From Deltaproteobacteria bacterium (GTDB taxonomy: Bacteria; Desulfobacterota; DSM-4660; Desulfatiglandales; Desulfatiglandaceae): DNA of 8,976 nucleotides. Below, one piece after another: positions 1-5,650 of this stretch. Below the pieces are notes generated by a model. It did no database searches. It was not told the origin of the DNA and was given only the letters and a program-made list of their open reading frames with translations. Each line of letters begins with the position of its first letter. Within the stretch, counting starts at the first letter, position 1. The translations under genes and the position numbers were made by a program. The stretch spans positions 1 through 8,976 of the forward strand of contig QMLZ01000118.1 in NCBI GenBank assembly GCA_003646995.1, read 5' to 3'.

Positions 1-196
1 AGCCCTACCTGGAATGTATCAGCGTCTCCAAAGGGAAGTGGTGCTACACCCCTAAAAAAAATCACCCCACTTGGGTCTTATCTTAAATTTTCTCCTGCTA
101 TCCCTCATAGGGTCAACCCCCGGAGAATCATTTTCCAATTCCGGAAAAAATTTTTCCTCGATAAGCGAGTAAAATGAAGGGTGAGGAGGTTTATCC
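1..196. other. Leader region upstream of the replication operon; possible 3' end of an upstream gene
   Basis: No complete gene is visible here. Two plus-strand frames are open from the window edge: one ends at TAA 53-55, the other at TAA 84-86. Either could be the tail of a gene lying to the left, but neither short tail is recognisable. The rest looks like the control region for the HTH gene at 197. It holds a small inverted repeat CCCT-CAT-AGGG (102-112), an AT-rich palindrome (143-157) and CTCG-ATAAG-CGAG (157-169), then the Shine-Dalgarno GAGGAGGT at 183-190. I could not find a convincing -35/-10 pair. Confidence 0.4.
143..157. promoter_or_regulatory. Candidate operator palindrome upstream of the AlpA-like gene
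   Basis: GGAAAAAATTTTTCC is a perfect dyad (GGAAAAA, centre A, TTTTTCC) about 40 bases before the start codon of the small HTH gene. AlpA/excisionase-type proteins often bind DNA near their own gene, so this could be an autoregulatory site. That role is inference, and the AT-rich composition makes chance palindromes fairly likely. Confidence 0.25.
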
Positions 197-394
197 ATGG
201 TCAATTTACTCGATGAGAGGACAGCGGCTGAAATGCTCCGGCTTTCAGTACAAACACTGAGGAATTGGCGCACCCAACGTCGTGGGCCTGCGTATCTAAA
301 ACTGGGCAGAGCTGTTCGATATCGCCCTGAAGATCTGGAAGATTACATCCGGGCCCGGAGGATTGAGCTGGAGAGGAATAACCATGGGAGCTAG
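197..394 (+). CDS. AlpA/excisionase-type helix-turn-helix DNA-binding protein
   Basis: This 65-aa protein has the compact winged HTH layout of the AlpA/excisionase (HTH_17, MerR-like) group. The first helix is around residues 6-14 (DERTAAEMLRL). The recognition helix is about 15-24 (SVQTLRNWR). A basic wing follows (GPAYLKLGRAVRYRPEDLEDYI), with the typical R-Y-x-x-E-D-L-x-x-Y ending. The start ATG at 197 is well placed behind GAGGAGGT at 183-190. In this family such proteins act as excisionases, as activators of element genes, or as replication or copy-control factors. The gene overlaps the primase start by 11 bases, so it probably belongs to the same transcript and may regulate it. Whether it binds an att site, an origin or a promoter cannot be told here. 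Confidence 0.88.
   Translation: MVNLLDERTAAEMLRLSVQTLRNWRTQRRGPAYLKLGRAVRYRPEDLEDYIRARRIELERNNHGS
370..376 (+). promoter_or_regulatory. Ribosome binding site choosing the primase start at 384
   Basis: GGAGAGG lies inside the end of the HTH gene and ends 7 bases before ATG 384. The frame also opens at TTG 363, but that codon has no Shine-Dalgarno and would put this motif inside the coding region. ATG 384 is therefore the better start. Confidence 0.65.
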
Positions 395-2960
395 CGAGAT
401 CAGGAAGGTAATGGAAAGGGCTGGCCTTCGGTTGCCTGATAACATTGTCTTGGACGGCCAAATTCACCGATTTCCGACTAACGGTAGGCCCGGAGACAAA
501 GCAGGATTTTATTGCTTTTGGGACCACGGCGATGGATTTGTGACCGGATTTTTTGGCGATTGGCGGAGAGGGATTCATCGGGCTTGGCACAGCAAGCAGA
601 AACATGAGCTCAATGCTGTCCAACGTGAAAGGATGGAACGGGAAATCAAGGAAGCTAAGAAAGCAGCCGAGGCCGAGCGGAGGCGCGTGGCTTATCAGGC
701 TAAGAGCAAAGCCCGCCTTCTATGGGGTAAAGGGGAACCGGCCCATAGTCACCCTTACATTGCCCGTAAACAAATAAAAGCCCCTGGAATAAGACAGCTC
801 AAGAATCTCCTGCTAGTGCCCGTCATGGACTCAACTGGCGATCTGCACGGCTTACAGCTTATCCGTCCAGATGGATCGAAACGCTTCCTCAGGGGAACCC
901 TGGTTTCAGGGCACTTCTTTAAGGTGGGGGAAGGCGAACCGCTTTACATCTGTGAGGGCTACGCAACCGCTGCTAGCATATATGAAGCCATAGAGGGGCA
1001 GGGAACCATCATTGTGGCCTTCAACGCTGGCAATACTGAACCTGTGGCCAAGGTAATTCGGGAGGCCAATCCTAGTGCAAAGATCATCATCTGTGCCGAC
1101 GACGATGCCTCAACCCCTGGCAATCCCGGACTAACAAAAGCAACAGAGGCAGCAAAGGCCATTGGTGCTCTCCTGGCTGTCCCCAAATTCCACAACACGA
1201 GTACCAAGCTTACGGACTTCAATGATCTTCACCAGTTGGAAGGGCTCGAAGCTGTCAGGGATTGCCTGGACAAGGCGAAATATCCCGACCTGTCTGAACA
1301 GGAGGTAGAGGCCGAGCTTGATCGGCTAGCTGCATTGAGTCCTGTTCAGTACGATAAGACCCGTGAGGAAGCGGCCAAACGGTTGGGTGTGCGGGTTAGC
1401 ACGCTGGACCAAGAGGTAAAAAGAAGGCGGGTGGACCAGAAAGCAACGCTTTACACGGCATCATTCGAAGGATTGGTCGACCTAGTGATGGACGATGAAG
1501 GCAGGGTCGCGTTTCTCTACAAAGGGGATACAGGGACACTTAAAATTCGGCATTCCTTTGGAGACCCTAATGGCCACGTAGTTTTTCCACCTCCGACAGA
1601 AGGGATTCCTTTTGACATATTGCCAGCGAAAAAAATTCTAAAGGCAGCTAAGGATGACAATGATCTCAGGCTTTATCAGGATCTGGTGGAACAGATTAAG
1701 CCGATATCCGTCCTTCCAGCAGATGAATATCATCATCTCTGCGCCGTTTATGTGCTTTTTACTTACCTGCCAGAAGTCATGCCTTACTACCCTTATTTGT
1801 ACTTTTTCGGTCTCCCTGAGCGAGGTAAAAGCCGGATTGCCAAAGCACTAACCCATCTTAGTTTTCGAGGTTTTTATACCGAATCGCTGAATGAGGCTTA
1901 CCTTTTCAGGTTTGCTGATCTTTTCCATGGCACCATTTGCTTGGATCTTTATGAAGTGAGCGAGCGAGCCAAAAAGAGTGGCTCTTACGACTTGCTTCTA
2001 ACCCGCTTTGAGAAGGGGGGCAAGGTGCCACGGGTGATCCACCCAGATAAAGGACCGTTTGAGGATACACGATACTTTGGAATCTCTGGTCCCACCATTT
2101 TGGCGACTAATGTTGAAATTCCACCCCAAGACCCGCTTTCAAGCAGGTGCATTAAAGTTACCATGCCGGAGGCTCGAGGTGTTTACCCCAACATCAATGA
2201 AGAGGAGCTGAGAGGGTTAAGAGTACGCCTAACCGCCTTTAGGGCCAGGCATCTGGGTGAAGAGTTACCTAAGGTGGATAAACCCGTTGCAGGACGTTTG
2301 GGCGATATCACTCACCCCTTACTATGTGTGGCTCAGTTGCTTCCACAGGAGGCTTCAGATGCCATTTTGGGGCTTGTCTCTACGCTTGAGGAAGCACGCA
2401 AGCAAGCAGAAAGCGAGAGTCTAGCAGGAAGGATCGCAGAGGCTTTATTTTCACTGCGGGACGAAGTGCGAAAAGGGCGGCTGGCCTTCAGCAAATTGCA
2501 ACAGGCAATCAATTCAGAAGTCCCAGAGAAGTACCAATTCTCGCCACAAAGAATTGCGCGAGAATTATCAGCCATGGGGATTCACCGGAAGAAGAGCCAC
2601 GGCACGATGCAGATTGTGTGGGAAGCCAAGACTATGCATGGGATATTCTCTCGCTTTGGACTGGGAGGAAGTCTCCCCAGTCTCCCCAATCTCCCCAAGG
2701 CAGGACTGACAAGGATTTCCGAGGGGGACGAAAAAAAATGGAATCTCCCCATTGGGTACCCGAAAGGGGAGGAGGGAGAGAAACCAAAAACAAATGTCCT
2801 CCGCGGAGAGCTAGAAAATACAAGGTTGGGGGACGAGGGGGAGCTTGGGGACGAATCCCCAGGGGATGTTTTTAAGGGCAGTCAAAACGGGCCCTTAAGT
2901 GATCCCGATCATTCACCCTCTGAAGCTCACGCCAATGAAGAAAACCTGGCACTTTTTTGA
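384..2960 (+). CDS. TOPRIM primase / P-loop ATPase (primase-helicase) of a mobile element
   Basis: This 858-aa protein combines primase and helicase-type parts and probably starts replication of the element. An N-terminal region without a visible Cys zinc finger is followed by a charged helix (about 85-115). A TOPRIM domain (about 185-285) has E191 in ICEGYATAAS, the D239-D241 triad in ICADDDAS, and TD278FND281. The motor domain has Walker A GLPERGKS (476-483, K482), a Walker B-like strand ICLDLYE (D521), a sensor-1 ATN (N576) and a conserved-looking SSR (R588). A winged-helix-like segment (about 715-750) precedes a low-complexity tail with SLPSLPNLPK (763-772) and LGDEGELGDE (815-824). Family knowledge places such fusions in plasmids, ICEs and phage satellites. 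The start overlaps the HTH gene by 11 bases and the stop abuts the next gene. The assignment to a primase-helicase class is firm; the exact family is not. Confidence 0.85.
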   Translation: MGASEIRKVMERAGLRLPDNIVLDGQIHRFPTNGRPGDKAGFYCFWDHGDGFVTGFFGDWRRGIHRAWHSKQKHELNAVQRERMEREIKEAKKAAEAERRRVAYQAKSKARLLWGKGEPAHSHPYIARKQIKAPGIRQLKNLLLVPVMDSTGDLHGLQLIRPDGSKRFLRGTLVSGHFFKVGEGEPLYICEGYATAASIYEAIEGQGTIIVAFNAGNTEPVAKVIREANPSAKIIICADDDASTPGNPGLTKATEAAKAIGALLAVPKFHNTSTKLTDFNDLHQLEGLEAVRDCLDKAKYPDLSEQEVEAELDRLAALSPVQYDKTREEAAKRLGVRVSTLDQEVKRRRVDQKATLYTASFEGLVDLVMDDEGRVAFLYKGDTGTLKIRHSFGDPNGHVVFPPPTEGIPFDILPAKKILKAAKDDNDLRLYQDLVEQIKPISVLPADEYHHLCAVYVLFTYLPEVMPYYPYLYFFGLPERGKSRIAKALTHLSFRGFYTESLNEAYLFRFADLFHGTICLDLYEVSERAKKSGSYDLLLTRFEKGGKVPRVIHPDKGPFEDTRYFGISGPTILATNVEIPPQDPLSSRCIKVTMPEARGVYPNINEEELRGLRVRLTAFRARHLGEELPKVDKPVAGRLGDITHPLLCVAQLLPQEASDAILGLVSTLEEARKQAESESLAGRIAEALFSLRDEVRKGRLAFSKLQQAINSEVPEKYQFSPQRIARELSAMGIHRKKSHGTMQIVWEAKTMHGIFSRFGLGGSLPSLPNLPKAGLTRISEGDEKKWNLPIGYPKGEEGEKPKTNVLRGELENTRLGDEGELGDESPGDVFKGSQNGPLSDPDHSPSEAHANEENLALF
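2671..2699. repeat. 9-bp-period CTCCCCA repeat in the primase tail
   Basis: CTCCCCA occurs at 2673, 2682 and 2691, exactly one per three codons, giving SLP-SLP-NLP. A G-rich tract at 2826-2852 has the same period and reads as its near reverse complement; for example TCCCCAAG (2692-2699) pairs exactly with CTTGGGGA (2844-2851). Confidence 0.7.
2826..2863 (+). repeat. G-rich 9-bp-period tract with an internal hairpin in the primase tail
   Basis: Runs of four or five G recur about every nine bases and encode LGDEGELGDE. The final part folds on itself: 2844-2851 (CTTGGGGA) pairs with 2856-2863 (TCCCCAGG) around a CGAA loop, giving eight pairs including one G-U. A TTTTT run lies five bases further on (2869-2873). 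The structure is visible in the sequence; any role in attenuation or origin activity is inference. Confidence 0.55.
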
Positions 2961-2961
2961 T

Positions 2962-2971
2962 GGAGGAAAGG
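2962..2971 (+). promoter_or_regulatory. Ribosome binding site deciding the start of the TubC-like gene
   Basis: GGAGGAAAGG directly precedes ATG 2972. The in-frame ATG 2960 overlaps the primase stop (TGATG) but has no purine-rich motif upstream. This site therefore favours 2972, with coupling to the primase stop still possible. Confidence 0.55.
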
Positions 2972-3580
2972 ATGCACTTGCTTCAAAAACTTCACCAGCA
3001 GGGTTTCAAGGTTATCCTTGTGGATGATGATCATATCGGAGTCACACCCAAGGACAAGATAACCCCTGATCTTGCACGGAAGATAAGAGAGCAAAAGCCG
3101 CTCCTCATTGAGATGTTACGCACGCAAACCGAAGCCGATGAATACGCCAGGGGCACGGCGCGCAAATACCAGGGTAAGGGTAGATCCAAGAGCGGGACTT
3201 CTGATACCTCTCAGGAGCCCAAATACTCCAGGGCGCACAAGCGTTATTGTGAAGGCTACCAACCGCTCCGGTATGTCCATCCTGATGTCTGCAAGTGGCA
3301 TCTGGAAAACGCTGATCCCAAGTGTATGCACTGTAAACACCTAGGCCATAGAGATCGGGAGTTTTGGATGAATGCCTACTTGGACAAGGCTATTGCCAGG
3401 CTAAATGCCTACTACGAGCCGGGAAACAAAATTGACTGGGATAGGCAGGTAGCAAGGCAACGGATTGACCAAGTTGAGGAAAAGATAACCCAGGCTTTCC
3501 TAACCCACGATATAGAGCTCTACAAGGAGATGGTGAATAAATGGGAGCAAACTTTCAAGGAGGTAATGAGGAAGCCATGA
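2972..3580 (+). CDS. TubC-N-like domain protein with a Cys/His cluster
   Basis: This protein has 202 residues from ATG 2972, or 206 from ATG 2960. The first ~45 residues (LLQKLHQQGFKVILVDDDHIG, then TPDLARKIREQKPLLIEMLR) match the pattern of the TubC N-terminal docking fold: a helix, a short beta hairpin, then helices ending in K-x-x-L-I-x-x-L. That fold was named from assembly-line synthases, but it also occurs in small proteins beside primases of mobile elements. A basic linker follows. A likely metal site is C107-x2-H110-x7-C118-x2-C121-x-H123-x2-H126. The C-terminal third is helical and charged. It sits directly behind the primase and may act as an adaptor for it; that is inference from position and the docking fold. 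No catalytic residues are evident. Confidence 0.72.
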   Translation: MHLLQKLHQQGFKVILVDDDHIGVTPKDKITPDLARKIREQKPLLIEMLRTQTEADEYARGTARKYQGKGRSKSGTSDTSQEPKYSRAHKRYCEGYQPLRYVHPDVCKWHLENADPKCMHCKHLGHRDREFWMNAYLDKAIARLNAYYEPGNKIDWDRQVARQRIDQVEEKITQAFLTHDIELYKEMVNKWEQTFKEVMRKP

Positions 3581-3900
3581 AAGATGAGCGCAAAATCCTG
3601 AGGATCGAGAAGGTACTTCAAGACCTCGAAAAGAAGCGAGTAATGGAGCAAGCAGGGCAGCTATCCGAAATACGGATAGAGACATTGAGGAGCTTTACCC
3701 CAATCATGTATGCCTACTTCAAAAGGGAAGGTATACCTCGTCCTCCTCTTAAGCCTCATGTAAGAGAAATTATGAAAGGCTACATGCCGGAAGAAGAAAT
3801 GGACGGTGATCCTGATTATGATCCCGAGAAGGATGAGGTTAGGCGTTTCTTTAAGGAGCTGGAGACGAAGTTGGAGGAAGAAGAGGGGGAGGGGGGATGA
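3577..3900 (+). CDS. Small charged helical protein of the element operon (unknown function)
   Basis: I do not recognise this 107-aa protein. ATG 3577 forms an ATGA overlap with the preceding stop and has GAGG five bases upstream. An earlier in-frame ATG at 3541 would overlap the previous gene by 40 bases, so it is less likely. The N-terminal 45 residues are a charged helix (MKDERKILRIEKVLQDLEKK and onward). A proline-containing stretch follows (REGIPRPPLKPHVREIMKGY), then a strongly acidic tail (EEEMDGDPDYDPEKDE, ending LEEEEGEGG). The tail is encoded by an almost pure purine tract that also serves as a ribosome binding site for what follows. Translational coupling suggests co-production with the TubC-like protein. 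No motif points to an enzyme. Confidence 0.65.
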   Translation: MKDERKILRIEKVLQDLEKKRVMEQAGQLSEIRIETLRSFTPIMYAYFKREGIPRPPLKPHVREIMKGYMPEEEMDGDPDYDPEKDEVRRFFKELETKLEEEEGEGG

Positions 3901-4037
3901 CTAAGGCCCCTTCTCGGTTGAGAAACTGGGGAATTTTCATGGCAAAAACAGTATCATTTGGGAGGGTATTATTTCGAAATGGCAAGAAGATTAAACTCTC
4001 ACGGGGATGTGAGGCGGTATTTAGCCAATGTGATTAA
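3897..4037 (+). CDS. Possible 46-aa small protein, ATGA-coupled and overlapping the next gene
   Basis: ATG 3897 overlaps the previous TGA as ATGA and follows the purine-rich GGGGGAGGGGGG. The frame stays open for 46 codons to TAA 4035-4037. The product is basic (MTKAPSRLRNWGIFMAKTV, then a middle segment with RNGKKIKLSRG). A second in-frame ATG at 3939 would give 32 residues. It overlaps the following gene out of frame by about 59 bases, and that following frame looks more conserved in style. This ORF may therefore be a real coupled mini-gene or a chance opening. I know of no family match. Confidence 0.3.
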   Translation: MTKAPSRLRNWGIFMAKTVSFGRVLFRNGKKIKLSRGCEAVFSQCD

Positions 4038-4200
4038 CCGCCTTGAGAAAGGCGAACTGGATGCCAAGGTGGCAGGCAAGCTGGGCTATCTTGCAGGCAT
4101 TCTGCTTAAGGCGCTGGAAGGGGCTGAGCTTGCAGACAGGCTGGCCAGGATCGAGGAGAGAATTCAAAAACTCATGGAAGCCGGACCACATGGTCCATAA
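3979..4200 (+). CDS. Small helical protein of the element operon (unknown function)
   Basis: This 73-aa protein starts at ATG 3979. TTG 3958 would add seven residues, but it has no upstream Shine-Dalgarno; GGGAGGG at 3960-3966 lies 12 bases before ATG 3979, rather far. The sequence is almost all helix. An initial DVRRYLANVINRLEKGELD segment is followed by AGKLGYLAGILLKALEG and a C-terminal heptad-like stretch (ADRLARIEERIQKLMEA) that could form a coiled coil. In general style it resembles short proteins found near terminase, primase or integrase genes in bacterial islands, whose function is unknown to me. It is the last gene of the train. A GGACCA-CA-TGGTCC dyad (4183-4196) overlaps its last codons. 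Confidence 0.65.
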   Translation: MARRLNSHGDVRRYLANVINRLEKGELDAKVAGKLGYLAGILLKALEGAELADRLARIEERIQKLMEAGPHGP

Positions 4201-4963
4201 CTGTCTGTCAAACACTACGGAAGGGCAGGCACCGTTTCTTTTCCTCTGAAGACAGCTATATGGAATGTCAGCTCCTCCTTGACACACAACGGCCATTTAC
4301 CTATATTTCTCTACTAAAAAGTAGTTTCTTACCACCTCAGTTCAGCGTCACTTTGCTTTCATGTAAAGCGCATATCATGGTACGAATGATACATTATGCT
4401 CGGTTCAGAAATTAGTAATTTAGTCAGCATCAGGTAAAGGTACATTTTTTCGTCAGCAAGGATATCTTCACAAAGTAACTCTATATTCTTGAAGAATGAC
4501 CTCCCTTAAATATTTATGCTGTGTTGAGATGAATTTGGCCGGCCATTTTGAGGATTCAAGGGGCCAGCTTCTGGTGCAAAACTCCAATCATCAGGTAGGA
4601 GTTGGGGTCCAGCTACCAACTTGGGCGTTTATTCAAGTCGATCTTTGTATCTTTGGCAGGCTGGCTTAAGCCATACCAAGATGCTTCACCTGACTGCAAT
4701 GATGCTGGTCTATATGGCATGGAAGTAACACAAACGCAGGGCCCCGCATATTAACAAAAAGAGGGCGAACCCCTTGTGTCGCAAAATAATAAATAATGGA
4801 ATTTAGTTTTGGCATTCCGCCAGTGAGTATATCTAGGTCTTTTCAAAACTATTATATTAGTGCCACTTAGATCCAGGAAATTTCAGCCCGTTGGAAGGGG
4901 TGGTGCAAAGTTGGAGGAGTAAAGAATAAAGGATGATTAACAAGTCATTACGCGGAGAATGAA
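4201..4963. other. Gene-poor region between the element operon and the M48 locus
   Basis: About 760 bases contain no ORF I would call. The stretch is visibly AT-richer than the operon to its left. It holds perfect dyads: ATTCTT-G-AAGAAT (4485-4497), TGGCCGGCCA (4536-4545) and GGCTTAAGCC (4663-4672). It also has TATCAT-N7-ATGATA, starting near 4373, and a strong promoter-like motif at 4279-4307. A weak ACGG/CCGT stem with a T-rich follow-up near 4216-4240 might end the upstream operon. No tRNA or insertion-sequence ends were recognised. It may be an element boundary or decayed sequence. Confidence 0.4.
4279..4307 (+). promoter_or_regulatory. Near-consensus sigma-70 promoter without an adjacent gene
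   Basis: TTGACA (4279-4284), exactly 17 bases, then TATATT (4302-4307). The -35 is perfect and the -10 matches five of six. The next supported start codon is about 650 bases downstream (4964). It could drive a long leader for the M48 gene, an untranslated RNA, or a lost gene. A CTACT-AAAA-AGTAG hairpin lies just past the expected start point (4311-4324). Confidence 0.5.
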
Positions 4964-5650
4964 ATGAAGCCTCCATTTATGAACTTGAGTAAATTATTGC
5001 AGTGGCTTTCTCTCTTTATTTTTTTGGTCAGTTTCGTTTCTTGTGCTGCTCCCAAATCAAGAACGCCAAATGTGAGCGAAATTGAGATCGAAAGAGAAGC
5101 ATATAGGCAACGAGTTCTTGTACTTAAATCAAAACTCTCGGATCGAGCTAGATTAATGGATATTGCCTTTAGACTAAAGAGAGGGGCAGCTTGTCTTTGT
5201 GATAAGAAGGCGATATGTCTTGATTTCATGCCAATCAGCAAGGATATGTACAGGGGTGAATATAAGGAGACTGCAATCAATCTTTTCGATTTAGGTGAAT
5301 TATCGAAGATCGTCCATGTTGTCAAGGGTTCGCCCGCCGATGAAGCTGGCCTTAGAAAAGGCGATGAAATATTATCAATTGAAGGGAGAGATTTCCCAAC
5401 GAAGCCTAATGCCATAAAGAAATTAATGGAGTCTTTGCGTGAAGCCCCCGCGTTATTGGAAATGAGAATATTAAGAAACGGCCAGCGAGTCCCGATTAGA
5501 ATACATCCCTCAGAGTGTTGTGACTATGATGTGGAGTTGATTGAAAGCGATCAGGTTAATGTAATGCCTGGGCTGATGGTAAAAAAGTATATGTCACGAA
5601 AGGTATCATGCGCCTTTTTCACAATGAGACAGAACTCGCTGCTATCATAA
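4964..5650 (+). CDS. N-terminal part: lipoprotein signal and PDZ domain of the M48 peptidase
   Basis: This 228-aa product starts at ATG 4964, with GGAGAA at 4954-4959. A basic/hydrophobic signal (about residues 8-26) ends in FVSC, with Cys27 as the probable lipidated residue. That points to export and membrane anchoring, as in LoiP/YcaL-type M48 proteins. A charged helix follows (about 38-72), then a Cys-bearing segment (C78, C80, C85). A PDZ domain (about 112-180) has SPADEAGLRKGDEILSIEGR, the usual carboxylate-binding-loop surroundings and a G-D-E-I-L strand. From residue 200 the sequence (VMPGLMVKKYMSRK and on) is the out-of-frame translation of the start of the metallopeptidase domain and is probably meaningless. 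PDZ domains in such proteases recognise substrate or partner C-termini. Confidence 0.6.
   Translation: MKPPFMNLSKLLQWLSLFIFLVSFVSCAAPKSRTPNVSEIEIEREAYRQRVLVLKSKLSDRARLMDIAFRLKRGAACLCDKKAICLDFMPISKDMYRGEYKETAINLFDLGELSKIVHVVKGSPADEAGLRKGDEILSIEGRDFPTKPNAIKKLMESLREAPALLEMRILRNGQRVPIRIHPSECCDYDVELIESDQVNVMPGLMVKKYMSRKVSCAFFTMRQNSLLS
5557..5566. repeat. TAATG tandem duplication breaking the M48 frame
   Basis: Two perfect copies, 5557-5561 and 5562-5566. One copy fewer gives GTT AAT GCC TGG GCT GAT, which reads VNAWAD and continues in the catalytic frame. A +5 insertion changes the frame as a -1 event would. Strand slippage or a double-strand-break fill-in are natural ways to make such a short direct repeat. 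Confidence 0.8.
5581..5587 (+). promoter_or_regulatory. A AAA AAG slippery heptamer in -1 frameshift register
   Basis: In the upstream frame the codons are GTA AAA AAG TAT, so the heptamer has the X XXY YYZ register known from dnaX-type -1 frameshift sites. A slip back by one base yields KK-VYVTKG and enters the M48 frame. I see no strong downstream hairpin and no clear upstream stimulatory Shine-Dalgarno, so efficiency is uncertain. Confidence 0.4.

Noticed and set aside
2632..2823. Minus-strand frame with a WGD repeat
   Set aside because: It is the antisense of the CTCCCCA repeat inside the primase gene, with no ribosome binding site or family signal; used only as evidence of repeat complementarity.
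4183..4196. GGACCA-CA-TGGTCC dyad at the end of the small operon gene as a terminator
   Set aside because: Only a short stem with a tight loop and no T-run follows; it lies within the last codons.
4021..4296. Minus-strand 91-codon frame opposite the 73-aa gene
   Set aside because: Shadow frame; the plus-strand reading is helical, coupled to the operon and more plausible.
4529..4669. 46-codon plus-strand frame starting ATG 4529
   Set aside because: It has no Shine-Dalgarno and no recognisable motif, and it lies in otherwise non-coding DNA; probably a chance opening.
4933..4962. Nine-codon leader peptide (MINKSLRGE) ending just before the M48 start
   Set aside because: AAAGG touches the ATG and the stronger GGAGGAG is 13 bases away. 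There is no attenuator-like codon run or paired hairpins, so regulation cannot be supported.
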